Below are positions 17,960-24,540 of a stretch of DNA of 38,254 bases, piece after piece (positions within the stretch are counted from its first letter, which is position 1; each line of letters starts with the position of its first letter). Source of the stretch: Betaproteobacteria bacterium (GTDB taxonomy: Bacteria > Pseudomonadota > Gammaproteobacteria > Burkholderiales > Thiobacillaceae); assembly GCA_020049415.1 (NCBI GenBank), contig JAIFKV010000063.1, positions 1-38,254 on the forward strand, written 5' to 3'. The notes below the pieces were generated by a model. It was given only the letters and a program-made list of their open reading frames with translations, was not told the DNA's origin and searched no databases. The translations under genes were made by a program, and so were the position numbers.

Positions 17960-18451
17960 TCAATTTGCAGGCGAAATACCTTGTCGCATATATCGATGAA
18001 ATGATGAATTCTGCCAATCCAAGGGCTGGGCAAAGTGTCCACGCTTAACCGGGTTCCAGTAGATGTAATCAACATGACGGGCGAAATCTTCTTCGTTCCG
18101 AATCAGATGCTCCCAAAAGCACCGCTGCCAGATGCCCCGTTCACCCCGCTTTGCCCGGCTCGCGGACAACCGCTCACCGGAGGGAATCAACCGGGAAAAA
18201 CGCGCCTTGATCAGACTCCAGCGGGTCGAAAAATCGGTATCGCCCGGGGGCAACGTCCACAGGCAATGCAGATGCTCGAGCAGGATCACAATGGCATCGA
18301 CCTGAAAGGAATGCCGCGTTTTTACATCCCGAAATGCCTCGCGCAGGGCATCCACCCGTTCTATCAGCAAGCGATTATTGTGTCGTTCAGCCAATGCAAC
18401 AGTGAAAAACCAGGTCGCGCCAAGTGCATAAGCACGCCGATAAGCCGTCAT
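17960..18451 (-). CDS. REP-associated tyrosine transposase (RAYT, TnpA_REP)
   Basis: The gene encodes 163 residues from the ATG at 18451 (MTAYRRAYALG); a TTG start at 18472 would add seven residues. The metal-binding pair HLHCLW (HUH-type), the WWSLIK-like segment WSLIKARFSR and the catalytic tyrosine segment DYIYWNPVKRG place it in the Y1 transposase family, REP-associated branch. These enzymes cut and process the REP hairpins dispersed in the host genome. Three REP-like sequences lie immediately upstream at 18478-18632. The reading frame looks intact and of usual length. Confidence 0.9.
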   Translation of the reverse strand: MTAYRRAYALGATWFFTVALAERHNNRLLIERVDALREAFRDVKTRHSFQVDAIVILLEHLHCLWTLPPGDTDFSTRWSLIKARFSRLIPSGERLSASRAKRGERGIWQRCFWEHLIRNEEDFARHVDYIYWNPVKRGHFAQPLDWQNSSFHRYMRQGISPAN

Positions 18452-18477
18452 TTCAGCGCGATCATCAAGCAACTACT

Positions 18478-18632
18478 ACGTGGTGGGATGAACTGAGCTT
18501 GCGAAACGCATCAGGCTTGGCGATGCCGTTCGCGTGTGGTTGATGCGGTTCGTGCCTCACCACATCCTACGCCGCTGATATTCGCCGTCTGTGTGGGATG
18601 TGATGAACTTGCCTTGCTGAACACATCCGTCA
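18478..18632. repeat. Cluster of three REP sequences
   Basis: Three related hairpin units sit beside the RAYT gene. Unit 1 spans about 18478-18512 (plus strand, GTGGGATGAACTGAGC then GCATCA). Unit 2 at 18541-18571 is inverted: TGATGCGGTTCG then CACATCCTACG. Unit 3 at 18591-18632 is direct: GTGTGGGATGTGATGAAC then CACATCC. Each has a GGATG...CATC stem. Two direct units and one inverted unit form a BIME-like arrangement, the expected substrate of the neighbouring transposase. Confidence 0.75.
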
Positions 18633-18655
18633 CAGCTTCTCACTTCAATAAAAAT

Positions 18656-18682
18656 CCCGGCATTCCTTTAAGGTTTGCCGGG
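18656..18682. repeat. Hairpin CCCGGCA / TGCCGGG
   Basis: Perfect 7-bp arms at 18656-18662 and 18676-18682 enclose a 13-nt loop, downstream of the cytochrome operon. There is no T-run on the minus strand. It may be a REP-like hairpin or part of a bidirectional termination region. Confidence 0.4.
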
Positions 18683-18709
18683 CAAAGGGAGGAGACATTT
18701 GAGCCTGCA

Positions 18710-18739
18710 GTTTATCCAGCTTGAGAAGGCTGGATAAAC
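18710..18739 (-). terminator. Hairpin at the 3' end of the sulfide oxidation operon
   Basis: GTTTATCCAGC at 18710-18720 and GCTGGATAAAC at 18729-18739 are perfect 11-bp arms with an 8-nt loop, 22 bp past the stop codon of the pentaheme cytochrome. A poly-U tail is lacking, so it may protect the mRNA end rather than terminate on its own. Confidence 0.5.
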
Positions 18740-18761
18740 TGGATAAGGCTGGAAACGTGGT

Positions 18762-20267
18762 TTAGCGCTGCGCCAGATTGCGGAGTTCAACCACTTTCAA
18801 AGCGGCGTCGTAAGTGCGGCTCAAGGCCTTCATTTCCACCATGGGCACTTTCACGGCATCTTTGCCCAATAGTTTGTCTGCCACCGCCTGGTCATAGCTC
18901 ATGTAGTTCAACTTGACGTCCACCTTGAAGCTCTTGGCGTCGGCGGGTAGCTTGAACGCATACTTGGCGGTGCGGTAGCCCTTGGGCGGAATCGTGTTCA
19001 TTTCTTCGAAACGAGCGATTTCCCATGGGTTCACCGTGGCCTTGCCGTACTTGTCGACCGACTTGTTGCCGATCACGAACGCTTCTTCGTCGATGCGGTT
19101 GTCGGCGCCCAATTCACCGGAACGCAACAGCACCTTGCCCTGGTCATCCGTCACCGTCACGTCGACCCAGATCTGGCGGATGAAGGTCAAACTGGTGGGC
19201 AGATGGTGGCCAGCGCGGGCATTGATCACCTTGACTCGCAGTTCCTGCGCGCCGCCCTTGCCGGTGCGCACGTCCATGTCCAGCTCGGCAACATTTTGCA
19301 GACGCTTGATGGCCTCGATCTTGTGTTCCTCGGCATTTTCCACACCCAGCGCAGGAGCAATCACAGCGTTGCCACCGACGAAACCGTGGTCATGTACCAG
19401 GCTTTGCTCGCGCTTGGCCTTGGTGGCAGCCTTGCCGCCCAGGCCATGCTCTTCCAGGTCCTTGGCGCGCTTCATTTCATCCGCAACCCGCATCGAGGTT
19501 TCCACCGGCACCATATGGCAGTCCTGGCAGGGGATGCCGGCCTGGGCATAGGGCGACACCTTCCATTCGTCATAGGTGTGTTCGATCGGGAACTGGTTGA
19601 AGGGGTGGAAGATGTTGTGGCAACTGCCGCAGAACTCGGCCTTGGTGTGTAGTTCGGAGTACTGGGTCTCGTGGTAGCCGGAGACCGAGTTTTGCAACGG
19701 GCCGTACTTGGTCTCACCCGGATTCAGCGCCAACGAGGCATTGCCCGGATCGCCACTGGCGGACTGGGCATGGGTGGTGCGCACGGCGGTGTGGCAGACA
19801 TCGCAGCTGACGCCCTCTGCCGCGACCTTGGGTGCGGTGAAACCGCCATGCTTGCCCAGAGAAGGATCGAACTTGACGGTACCGGTGGCGATGCCGATCG
19901 GCGTATGGCAGCTGCCGCAATGATTCAGCAACTGCCCGCCCATCGCTTTTTCGGCCAAGGCCCATTCGGCCTGGAAGACCGGGTCCTTGAAGGCGACGGA
20001 GTGCATGGAACCCATCCAGCCCTTGAACTGGCGCGGGTGGCAGGTCTTGCACTTCTGTGGATCCTCAAAGTCATCCACCGACAGTTTGCGGTTGTTGGCG
20101 GCCGCCAGCATTGAGGGGGCGAAGGGTTGAGTCATGCTGGGGGCGACCAGTTTGTCACCCTCGACCTTGGTCGGCTCATCAGCGCCGGCGGAATACATCA
20201 GGCTGGCGGCAAGGCCACCAAACAGGCCGATGACCAGCATCATCCTGTTGCGTTGCGTGGTTTTCAT
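18762..20267 (-). CDS. Exported pentaheme cytochrome c
   Basis: The gene encodes 501 residues, with a signal sequence (MMLVIGLFGGLAASLMYSAGA) and GAGGAG upstream of the ATG at 20267. Five CxxCH motifs are visible: CKTCH 73-77, CGSCH 117-121, CDVCH 155-159, CGSCH 213-217 and CQDCH 247-251. All fall in the N-terminal half, arranged like cytochrome c554-type proteins. The C-terminal ~200 residues are heme-free and beta-rich (ELDMDVRTG, GHHLPTSLTFIRQIWVDVTV). It should be periplasmic and is the last gene of the fcc operon, 61 bp from fccB, so it may accept or relay electrons from sulfide oxidation. A true enzymatic role (such as a c554-like reductase) is not excluded. Confidence 0.9.
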   Translation of the reverse strand: MKTTQRNRMMLVIGLFGGLAASLMYSAGADEPTKVEGDKLVAPSMTQPFAPSMLAAANNRKLSVDDFEDPQKCKTCHPRQFKGWMGSMHSVAFKDPVFQAEWALAEKAMGGQLLNHCGSCHTPIGIATGTVKFDPSLGKHGGFTAPKVAAEGVSCDVCHTAVRTTHAQSASGDPGNASLALNPGETKYGPLQNSVSGYHETQYSELHTKAEFCGSCHNIFHPFNQFPIEHTYDEWKVSPYAQAGIPCQDCHMVPVETSMRVADEMKRAKDLEEHGLGGKAATKAKREQSLVHDHGFVGGNAVIAPALGVENAEEHKIEAIKRLQNVAELDMDVRTGKGGAQELRVKVINARAGHHLPTSLTFIRQIWVDVTVTDDQGKVLLRSGELGADNRIDEEAFVIGNKSVDKYGKATVNPWEIARFEEMNTIPPKGYRTAKYAFKLPADAKSFKVDVKLNYMSYDQAVADKLLGKDAVKVPMVEMKALSRTYDAALKVVELRNLAQR

Positions 20268-20328
20268 GTTTGAACTCCTCTATGGGTTTGAGGCACCGCG
20301 CCAGCCATGCCGGCGCGGTGCGGCTGGA

Positions 20329-21621
20329 TCAGGCGAAGGCGTCGGCCATCACATTGTTGAACCAACCAACGCAGTACTCGGCTTCCAGCTTGCGTTGCAA
20401 CGGCGGCGCGTCGATCGGCGAAATACCGCCGGCTTCCTTGACGTAGACGAACTGGTTGTTGGTGACCCGATACACATGCACGACGGAAATACCGTAATCC
20501 GGCGCCAGCGTGCTGAAGCAGGTGTTGACGTACCACGGTTGCGGGTTGGCCAGGCCGTTCAGCTTGGCGACGATGGCACCGGCCGCGACCTTGGCCTGAG
20601 TGATCGCCATGTGCGCCGATTTCGGCATGTCGTACACCGGCAGTTCGCCGGCAATGCAGCAGTCACCGATCGGATAGATGTCCTTGTGCACGGTCGATTC
20701 CATCGTCATCGGCACCACCTCGCACCAGCCCTGGGCGTTGGTCAACCCGGTTTGCTGCGCGATCTTGCCAGCGCGGTGCGGCGGAATCAGGTTGATGACA
20801 TCAGCCTTGTGGTCGTTGAGGCCGGTGAAACACATCTTCGCGGCGGCATCCACCCGCTCCACCTTGCCGTCATTGGCACCGGACACCCATTCGATCATGC
20901 CCGGATACAGCGCTTTCCAGCCCTGCTCGAACAAACCCTTCTTGGAGAAGGAATCGTTGGCGTCGAGGATCAGCACTTTCGATTTCGCCTTGCCGTGATG
21001 CTTCATGTAGCTCGCCACCTGGGCAGCGCGCTCGTAAGGGCCGGGCGGGCAGCGGAACGGTTTCGGCGGCACCGAGATGATGAACAGGCCGCCATCCGGC
21101 ATGGCTTCCAGTTGCGCCTTCAGCAACAGCGTCTGCTCGCCAGCCTTGTAGGCGTGCGGAATCAGCTTCGAGGCTTCCTTGGAATAGCCTGCCACCGCTT
21201 CGTAATCAAAGGCGATGCCGGGCGCCATCACCAGCGCGTCATAGCCCAGCGTTTGGCCACCGCTGGTGGTGACAGTCTTTTTCGCCGCATCGACACTGGC
21301 GACATGATCGTGGATGACGTTGATGCCGCGCTTGACTGCCCCTGCATAGCCAGTCTGCAGGCTGGCGATGTCGCGGTGGCCGGACAACACTTCGTTCGAC
21401 AGTGGGCACGAGGTATAGGTCTTGTTGGCTTCGATCAGGGTGACCTCGATGGCCGGGTCCATCATCTTGATGTACTTGGCGGCGGTCGAACCACCAAAGC
21501 CACCGCCGATGACGACGACCTTACCCTTGCCAGCAGCACGCGCCGTAGTCGGGATAGTGAGCAGCGAGGCGGAACCGGCAGCGGCCAGGCTTTTGATGAA
21601 ATTGCGACGATTGATACTCAT
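20329..21621 (-). CDS. fccB: Flavocytochrome c sulfide dehydrogenase, FAD subunit
   Basis: The gene encodes 430 residues; the ATG at 21621 has AAGGAG upstream. It starts with a twin-arginine signal (RRNFIK). The FAD-binding motif is VVVIGGGFGGSTAAKYIK. Cys72 (SCPLSNEV) matches the cysteine that covalently holds FAD in the purple-bacterial enzyme, and Cys191 (RCPPGPYERA) and Cys368 (NTCFSTLAPDYGISV) match the redox-active pair. The protein oxidises sulfide to sulfur or polysulfide in the periplasm and passes electrons to FccA. It is 11 bp downstream of fccA and belongs to the sigma-54-controlled operon. Close relatives annotated SoxF have the same fold. Confidence 0.95.
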   Translation of the reverse strand: MSINRRNFIKSLAAAGSASLLTIPTTARAAGKGKVVVIGGGFGGSTAAKYIKMMDPAIEVTLIEANKTYTSCPLSNEVLSGHRDIASLQTGYAGAVKRGINVIHDHVASVDAAKKTVTTSGGQTLGYDALVMAPGIAFDYEAVAGYSKEASKLIPHAYKAGEQTLLLKAQLEAMPDGGLFIISVPPKPFRCPPGPYERAAQVASYMKHHGKAKSKVLILDANDSFSKKGLFEQGWKALYPGMIEWVSGANDGKVERVDAAAKMCFTGLNDHKADVINLIPPHRAGKIAQQTGLTNAQGWCEVVPMTMESTVHKDIYPIGDCCIAGELPVYDMPKSAHMAITQAKVAAGAIVAKLNGLANPQPWYVNTCFSTLAPDYGISVVHVYRVTNNQFVYVKEAGGISPIDAPPLQRKLEAEYCVGWFNNVMADAFA

Positions 21622-21632
21622 GCTGGGTCTCC

Positions 21633-22202
21633 TTATTTCTTCTGGCTGGCGTAATGCGCGGCGACAGCAGCCACGTCGGCAGCGTCGAGTTTCTTGCCGT
21701 TGGTGCGCATTTTCTTGTGCGGCATCTTCAGCGCTTCGTCTCGGTACTTGAGCAGCTCTAGTTCCATGTACTGCGCCCATTGGCCGGTCAGGCGCGGCGT
21801 GTCGTCCTCGTCTGGCACGCCGGTATCGCCATGGCAGCTGGAGCAGCGTTCGATCGCGTCCTTGCCTTGCGCCACCAGCTTGGCATCCAGCGTTTGCGAC
21901 ACAGGTTGCCAGGGTTGCTTGGAGAAATGCGTCGCCAGCGCGGCGATTTCCAGATCGGTGTAACCCTTCAGCAGTCGTCCCATGACGGCGGAAAAGCGTT
22001 CGCCGGTTTTCCACTGCGTCATGATATTGAGCAGATAGGTTTCCGACAGGCCGCCGATGGACGGCATCGATTGACCGACGCTGACACCATCGACGCCGTG
22101 ACAGTTGTTGCAACTTTTCACCAGACCAGCGACATCTGGTTCGGCGGCGTAAATCAGGGGGGCTGCGCTCAAAGCGGCGCAGAACAGCAAAGCACGTTTC
22201 AT
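21633..22202 (-). CDS. fccA: Flavocytochrome c sulfide dehydrogenase, diheme cytochrome subunit
   Basis: The gene encodes 189 residues, with AAGGAG ahead of the ATG at 22202. A short signal peptide ends near IYAAEPD. Two heme c motifs are present: CNNCH 31-35 and CSSCH 120-124, with candidate axial methionines at 76 and around 160-165. It is a tandem duplication of cytochrome c domains, typical of FccA. It forms the periplasmic heterodimer with FccB and hands electrons to a soluble carrier such as cytochrome c or the pentaheme protein encoded two genes downstream. Confidence 0.93.
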   Translation of the reverse strand: MKRALLFCAALSAAPLIYAAEPDVAGLVKSCNNCHGVDGVSVGQSMPSIGGLSETYLLNIMTQWKTGERFSAVMGRLLKGYTDLEIAALATHFSKQPWQPVSQTLDAKLVAQGKDAIERCSSCHGDTGVPDEDDTPRLTGQWAQYMELELLKYRDEALKMPHKKMRTNGKKLDAADVAAVAAHYASQKK

Positions 22203-22225
22203 GGTTGGCTCCTTTTTGTGGGGTG

Positions 22226-22933
22226 TTATTTGTTCGGCTGCGCGCCAGGAATGGCAACAGGCATTTGCAGCATTTTCAGCAACAGATTCGGGTCGAACGG
22301 ATTGCTCGCCGCCGATGGCGTCAAGACCGGGACCGCCAGAGGCGCTGTCAGTGGCGATGCCATTGCGCCCCACGAACCGTAAGTCTTCGGATTCATGCCG
22401 GCGCCCAGCCAGTTCATGTAAAGGTTGGGGTTCAGCGGCGCCATCATGGTGTTCATTGCCTGCGGGCTGACCGGCGCGGTCAGCCAATTGCCATACATCG
22501 CCGGGTTGAGCATCTGCATGCCGAGGTTCATCGCCTGCGGGCTCACCGGGGCGGTCAGCCAAGGCAGCAGATTGGCTGGGTTTAGGCCCTGTCCGAGCAA
22601 CGCGGTGTAAAAGTTCGGATCAATCCCGGCGGCCGCCCATTTCATCGCCATGGCCGGGTCGGTCAACTGCATATAGTTCTGCAACGTCGCCGGATTCATC
22701 ATGCCGGACAGCATGCGCAGATAGGTGTTCGGATCAATACCCTTCTGCGCCAGCGCCATTGAAGTGGCCGGATTCAACATGGCGTTGCTCCATTCGACAA
22801 ACGCTTTCGGATCCTTGAACGCGGCGGTGTTGCGTGTCGGGTCAAGCATGCGGTCGGCGGTCTCTGCCGGGCCTTCGGCGAAGACAGGTTGAGTTAGACA
22901 GAGGATGGCCAATAACAGCGAGGTTGTTTTCAT
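22226..22933 (-). CDS. Exported NP-repeat protein of unknown function in the fcc operon
   Basis: The gene encodes 235 residues with a signal peptide ending PVFAEG and AAAGGAG before the ATG at 22933. The mature protein is methionine- and asparagine-rich and consists of repeats with a core (I/L)(D/N)P-x2-Y/L-x2-W. Three consecutive units have a strict 25-residue period, each starting LNPA or LNPN; two contain WLTAPVSPQAMN, encoded by a 36-bp direct repeat 75 bp apart (22451-22486 and 22526-22561). No cysteine, heme motif or known enzyme motif is seen. It lies between the DUF302 gene and fccA, so it is probably a periplasmic or surface accessory of sulfide oxidation. The name is descriptive only. 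Confidence 0.8.
   Translation of the reverse strand: MKTTSLLLAILCLTQPVFAEGPAETADRMLDPTRNTAAFKDPKAFVEWSNAMLNPATSMALAQKGIDPNTYLRMLSGMMNPATLQNYMQLTDPAMAMKWAAAGIDPNFYTALLGQGLNPANLLPWLTAPVSPQAMNLGMQMLNPAMYGNWLTAPVSPQAMNTMMAPLNPNLYMNWLGAGMNPKTYGSWGAMASPLTAPLAVPVLTPSAASNPFDPNLLLKMLQMPVAIPGAQPNK
22451..22561. repeat. 36-bp direct repeat with 75-bp period inside the NP-repeat gene
   Basis: The copies at 22451-22486 and 22526-22561 differ at about three positions. Each contains the palindrome GGCTGACCGGCGCGGTCAGCC or a near copy (20 of 21 bases shown here fall within 22465-22485). It is coding sequence, and the period equals 25 codons. Confidence 0.7.
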
Positions 22934-22964
22934 GTTTGCTCCTTTCAGGTGGGTGACGCAGTGA

Positions 22965-23699
22965 TTACAGATCGCCGTTGGCGGCGGCCCGCATAATGTT
23001 GTCCATCTTTTCGTTGATGTCCTTGGCGTACTTGGCTAGCTCGCTGTTGACCCCCATCTTGCCCTGCACGGTGTCGAGCCAGGCGAGGTCCCAATCCAGC
23101 GTGATGACCCAGATCGCCTTGTTGGCGTCTTCCATGATGGCGATCCGGCACGGCAGATAGGCGATCGATTCCGGCGCGGCCTTGAGCACCTCGCGGCCGG
23201 CGGCGATGTCGCAGTAATGGAAGACTTCCATCCGCGGCGCATCCATATCGCCCAGCACCACCTGGATGTCCTTCCACATCGGGGAATGGCCGACCTTCTT
23301 GAAATTCAGGGTGTTGGCGCGCAGTTCCATCGACTGCACCACGTCATTGAAAGTCAGGCCGTCCTTGGCCTTGTATTTGGTCGACATGAAACTCATCGCA
23401 TCGCGAATGCCCATGCTCGGCATCAGCGCCATCATCGCCTGCATCAGCGCCACCTTCTGCTCGCGCGGCAGCGAGGGCGCCATCGAATAGGGCTTGGCGG
23501 CTACCGAGGGCTTGAACGTCGCGATTGAACCGATCAGACCCAGGTAAGCCGGGACATTCGGCAAGGTGATGTTCGGCACATTGGTCAGATAGGGGTTGGT
23601 CGGTGCGGCGGTCTGCGCCTGCAAGGCTCCAGTGCACAGGCTTGCGGCCAAAGCGGTGGCGAGGGCGGCGGTTCGCATAGCGGGAATACAGGGTTTCAC
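22965..23699 (-). CDS. Exported DUF302 domain protein
   Basis: The gene encodes 244 residues and starts with GTG at 23699, with AAGGAG about 7 bp upstream; an ATG at 23678 is an alternative. A Sec signal peptide ends ALQAQT. The C-terminal half carries the DUF302 signature (EVFHYCDIAAGREVL, YLPCRIAIMED, WVITLDWDLAWLDT). The N-terminal half has an amphipathic, methionine-rich helix (KVALMQAMMALMPSMGIRDA) that is not part of DUF302. DUF302 proteins are often encoded near sulfur-oxidation genes; their ligand is not established. Two cysteines (HYC, LPC) could bind sulfur or metal. It stands between the CZB gene and the NP-repeat gene. Confidence 0.85.
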   Translation of the reverse strand: MKPCIPAMRTAALATALAASLCTGALQAQTAAPTNPYLTNVPNITLPNVPAYLGLIGSIATFKPSVAAKPYSMAPSLPREQKVALMQAMMALMPSMGIRDAMSFMSTKYKAKDGLTFNDVVQSMELRANTLNFKKVGHSPMWKDIQVVLGDMDAPRMEVFHYCDIAAGREVLKAAPESIAYLPCRIAIMEDANKAIWVITLDWDLAWLDTVQGKMGVNSELAKYAKDINEKMDNIMRAAANGDL

Positions 23700-23891
23700 A
23701 GGTGTCTCCTTACTTGTAGGTGGATTGCGAAAAGCAGAGTTTCTATCAGGCCTTCTGATTGAGCATTGATGCGGGCGAGACAGCTGAATGGCGGAGCGTC
23801 TTCCAATCCTGCATGCCGCCTTGGCATGTTGCAGGTATCCGGAATGCGTTCATTTCGCGCGGGCTTGGCTTGGTTCGGGAGTTCGACATGC

Positions 23892-24275
23892 TCAGAACAC
23901 CTCCTGCTCAGCGCTTTGGATCTCTTGCTGCAACAGGTCGATGGTTTCCACCAACGAATATGAGATGCCCACCATTTGTTCGCCGATGATGCGGGCGCGG
24001 CCGAGATCGCCGTCTTGCAGGGCCTGATGAATCAGCAGGTAAACCGCGTGCAGCAGTTCATGCGTGTACTCGACATCCTGAAACAACGGCCAATGAGCAA
24101 ACGAGGCGAAGCCATCGCGATAGAACCATTGACCAAAATTGCATTCTTTATGATGCAACGGTGCTTGCGAGGTCTGGATCTCAATACCGACCAGCATGGC
24201 TTGAACATAAGCACGCCAACGGATGTGCGATGACTTGGCCTGGCGGACGATGCACACCGCTTCAAGCTTGGTCAT
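23892..24275 (-). CDS. Stand-alone CZB (chemoreceptor zinc-binding) domain protein
   Basis: The gene encodes 127 residues with CCAAGGAG upstream of the ATG at 24275. The zinc ligands of the CZB domain are all present: His17 (SSHIRWRAYV), Cys45 (KECNFGQWFY) and the HxxxH pair His72/His76 (VEYTHELLHAVYLL). CZB domains are usually attached to chemoreceptors or cyclases and sense zinc or hypochlorite through the cysteine. Here the domain is alone, and is the first gene behind the sigma-54 promoter at 24333-24350. It might be a thiol-based sensor of sulfide, polysulfide or oxidant; that role is inferred from context only. Confidence 0.88.
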   Translation of the reverse strand: MTKLEAVCIVRQAKSSHIRWRAYVQAMLVGIEIQTSQAPLHHKECNFGQWFYRDGFASFAHWPLFQDVEYTHELLHAVYLLIHQALQDGDLGRARIIGEQMVGISYSLVETIDLLQQEIQSAEQEVF

Positions 24276-24332
24276 GGAGGCTCCTTGGCAATTGTTGCGT
24301 TGCGATTATTGGGTCGCGACTCGCAGTCACTA

Positions 24333-24350
24333 TTGCAAGGCTTGTGCCAG
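24333..24350 (-). promoter_or_regulatory. Sigma-54 (-24/-12) promoter of the CZB-DUF302-NP-fccAB-cytochrome operon
   Basis: On the minus strand the sequence CTGGCACAAGCCTTGCA matches the RpoN consensus TTGGCACG-N4-TTGCW at nearly every position, with GG and GC separated by exactly 10 bp (GC at 24335-24336, CC at 24347-24348 on the plus strand). The predicted transcription start is about 50 bp upstream of the CZB start codon at 24275. Confidence 0.85.
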
Positions 24351-24429
24351 TTTTACTGGTTTATTTGTCTCATTAGAAACAATGGCTTGGATTTTGGCTT
24401 CATCAGCTTGAGCATGTTCATCCAAGCAA

Positions 24430-24479
24430 TGTCATGACATTTCGCTCATGCCCTGTCATGTCATGCGAACGACATGACT
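24430..24479. promoter_or_regulatory. Upstream enhancer sites for the sigma-54 activator (fcc side)
   Basis: Three related palindromes occur in 50 bp: TGTCATGACA at 24430-24439 (perfect), TGTCATGTCA at 24454-24463, and the inverse half-type CGACATGACT at 24470-24479. They lie about 85-145 bp upstream of the -24/-12 promoter and just after the end of the activator gene. The same word appears upstream of soxY. Confidence 0.75.
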
Positions 24480-24540
24480 ACGCTGGCACAGACCGCTTCA
24501 TGTCGACAACCTGAGACACACAACTTGTGTGCCGCAGGAC

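Noticed and set aside
18478..18632. Repeats considered as a CRISPR array
   Set aside because: Units differ in orientation and spacing and have REP hairpins; no Cas genes are present.
20134..21654. A 506-codon open frame on the plus strand opposite the fccB and cytochrome genes
   Set aside because: It is antisense to genes with clear FAD and heme motifs, has no recognisable domain and is explained by their codon bias.
23812..23828. A CATGCC/GGCATG hairpin between the CZB and DUF302 genes
   Set aside because: Short stem without a T-run; it may be an mRNA processing site but cannot be supported as a terminator.
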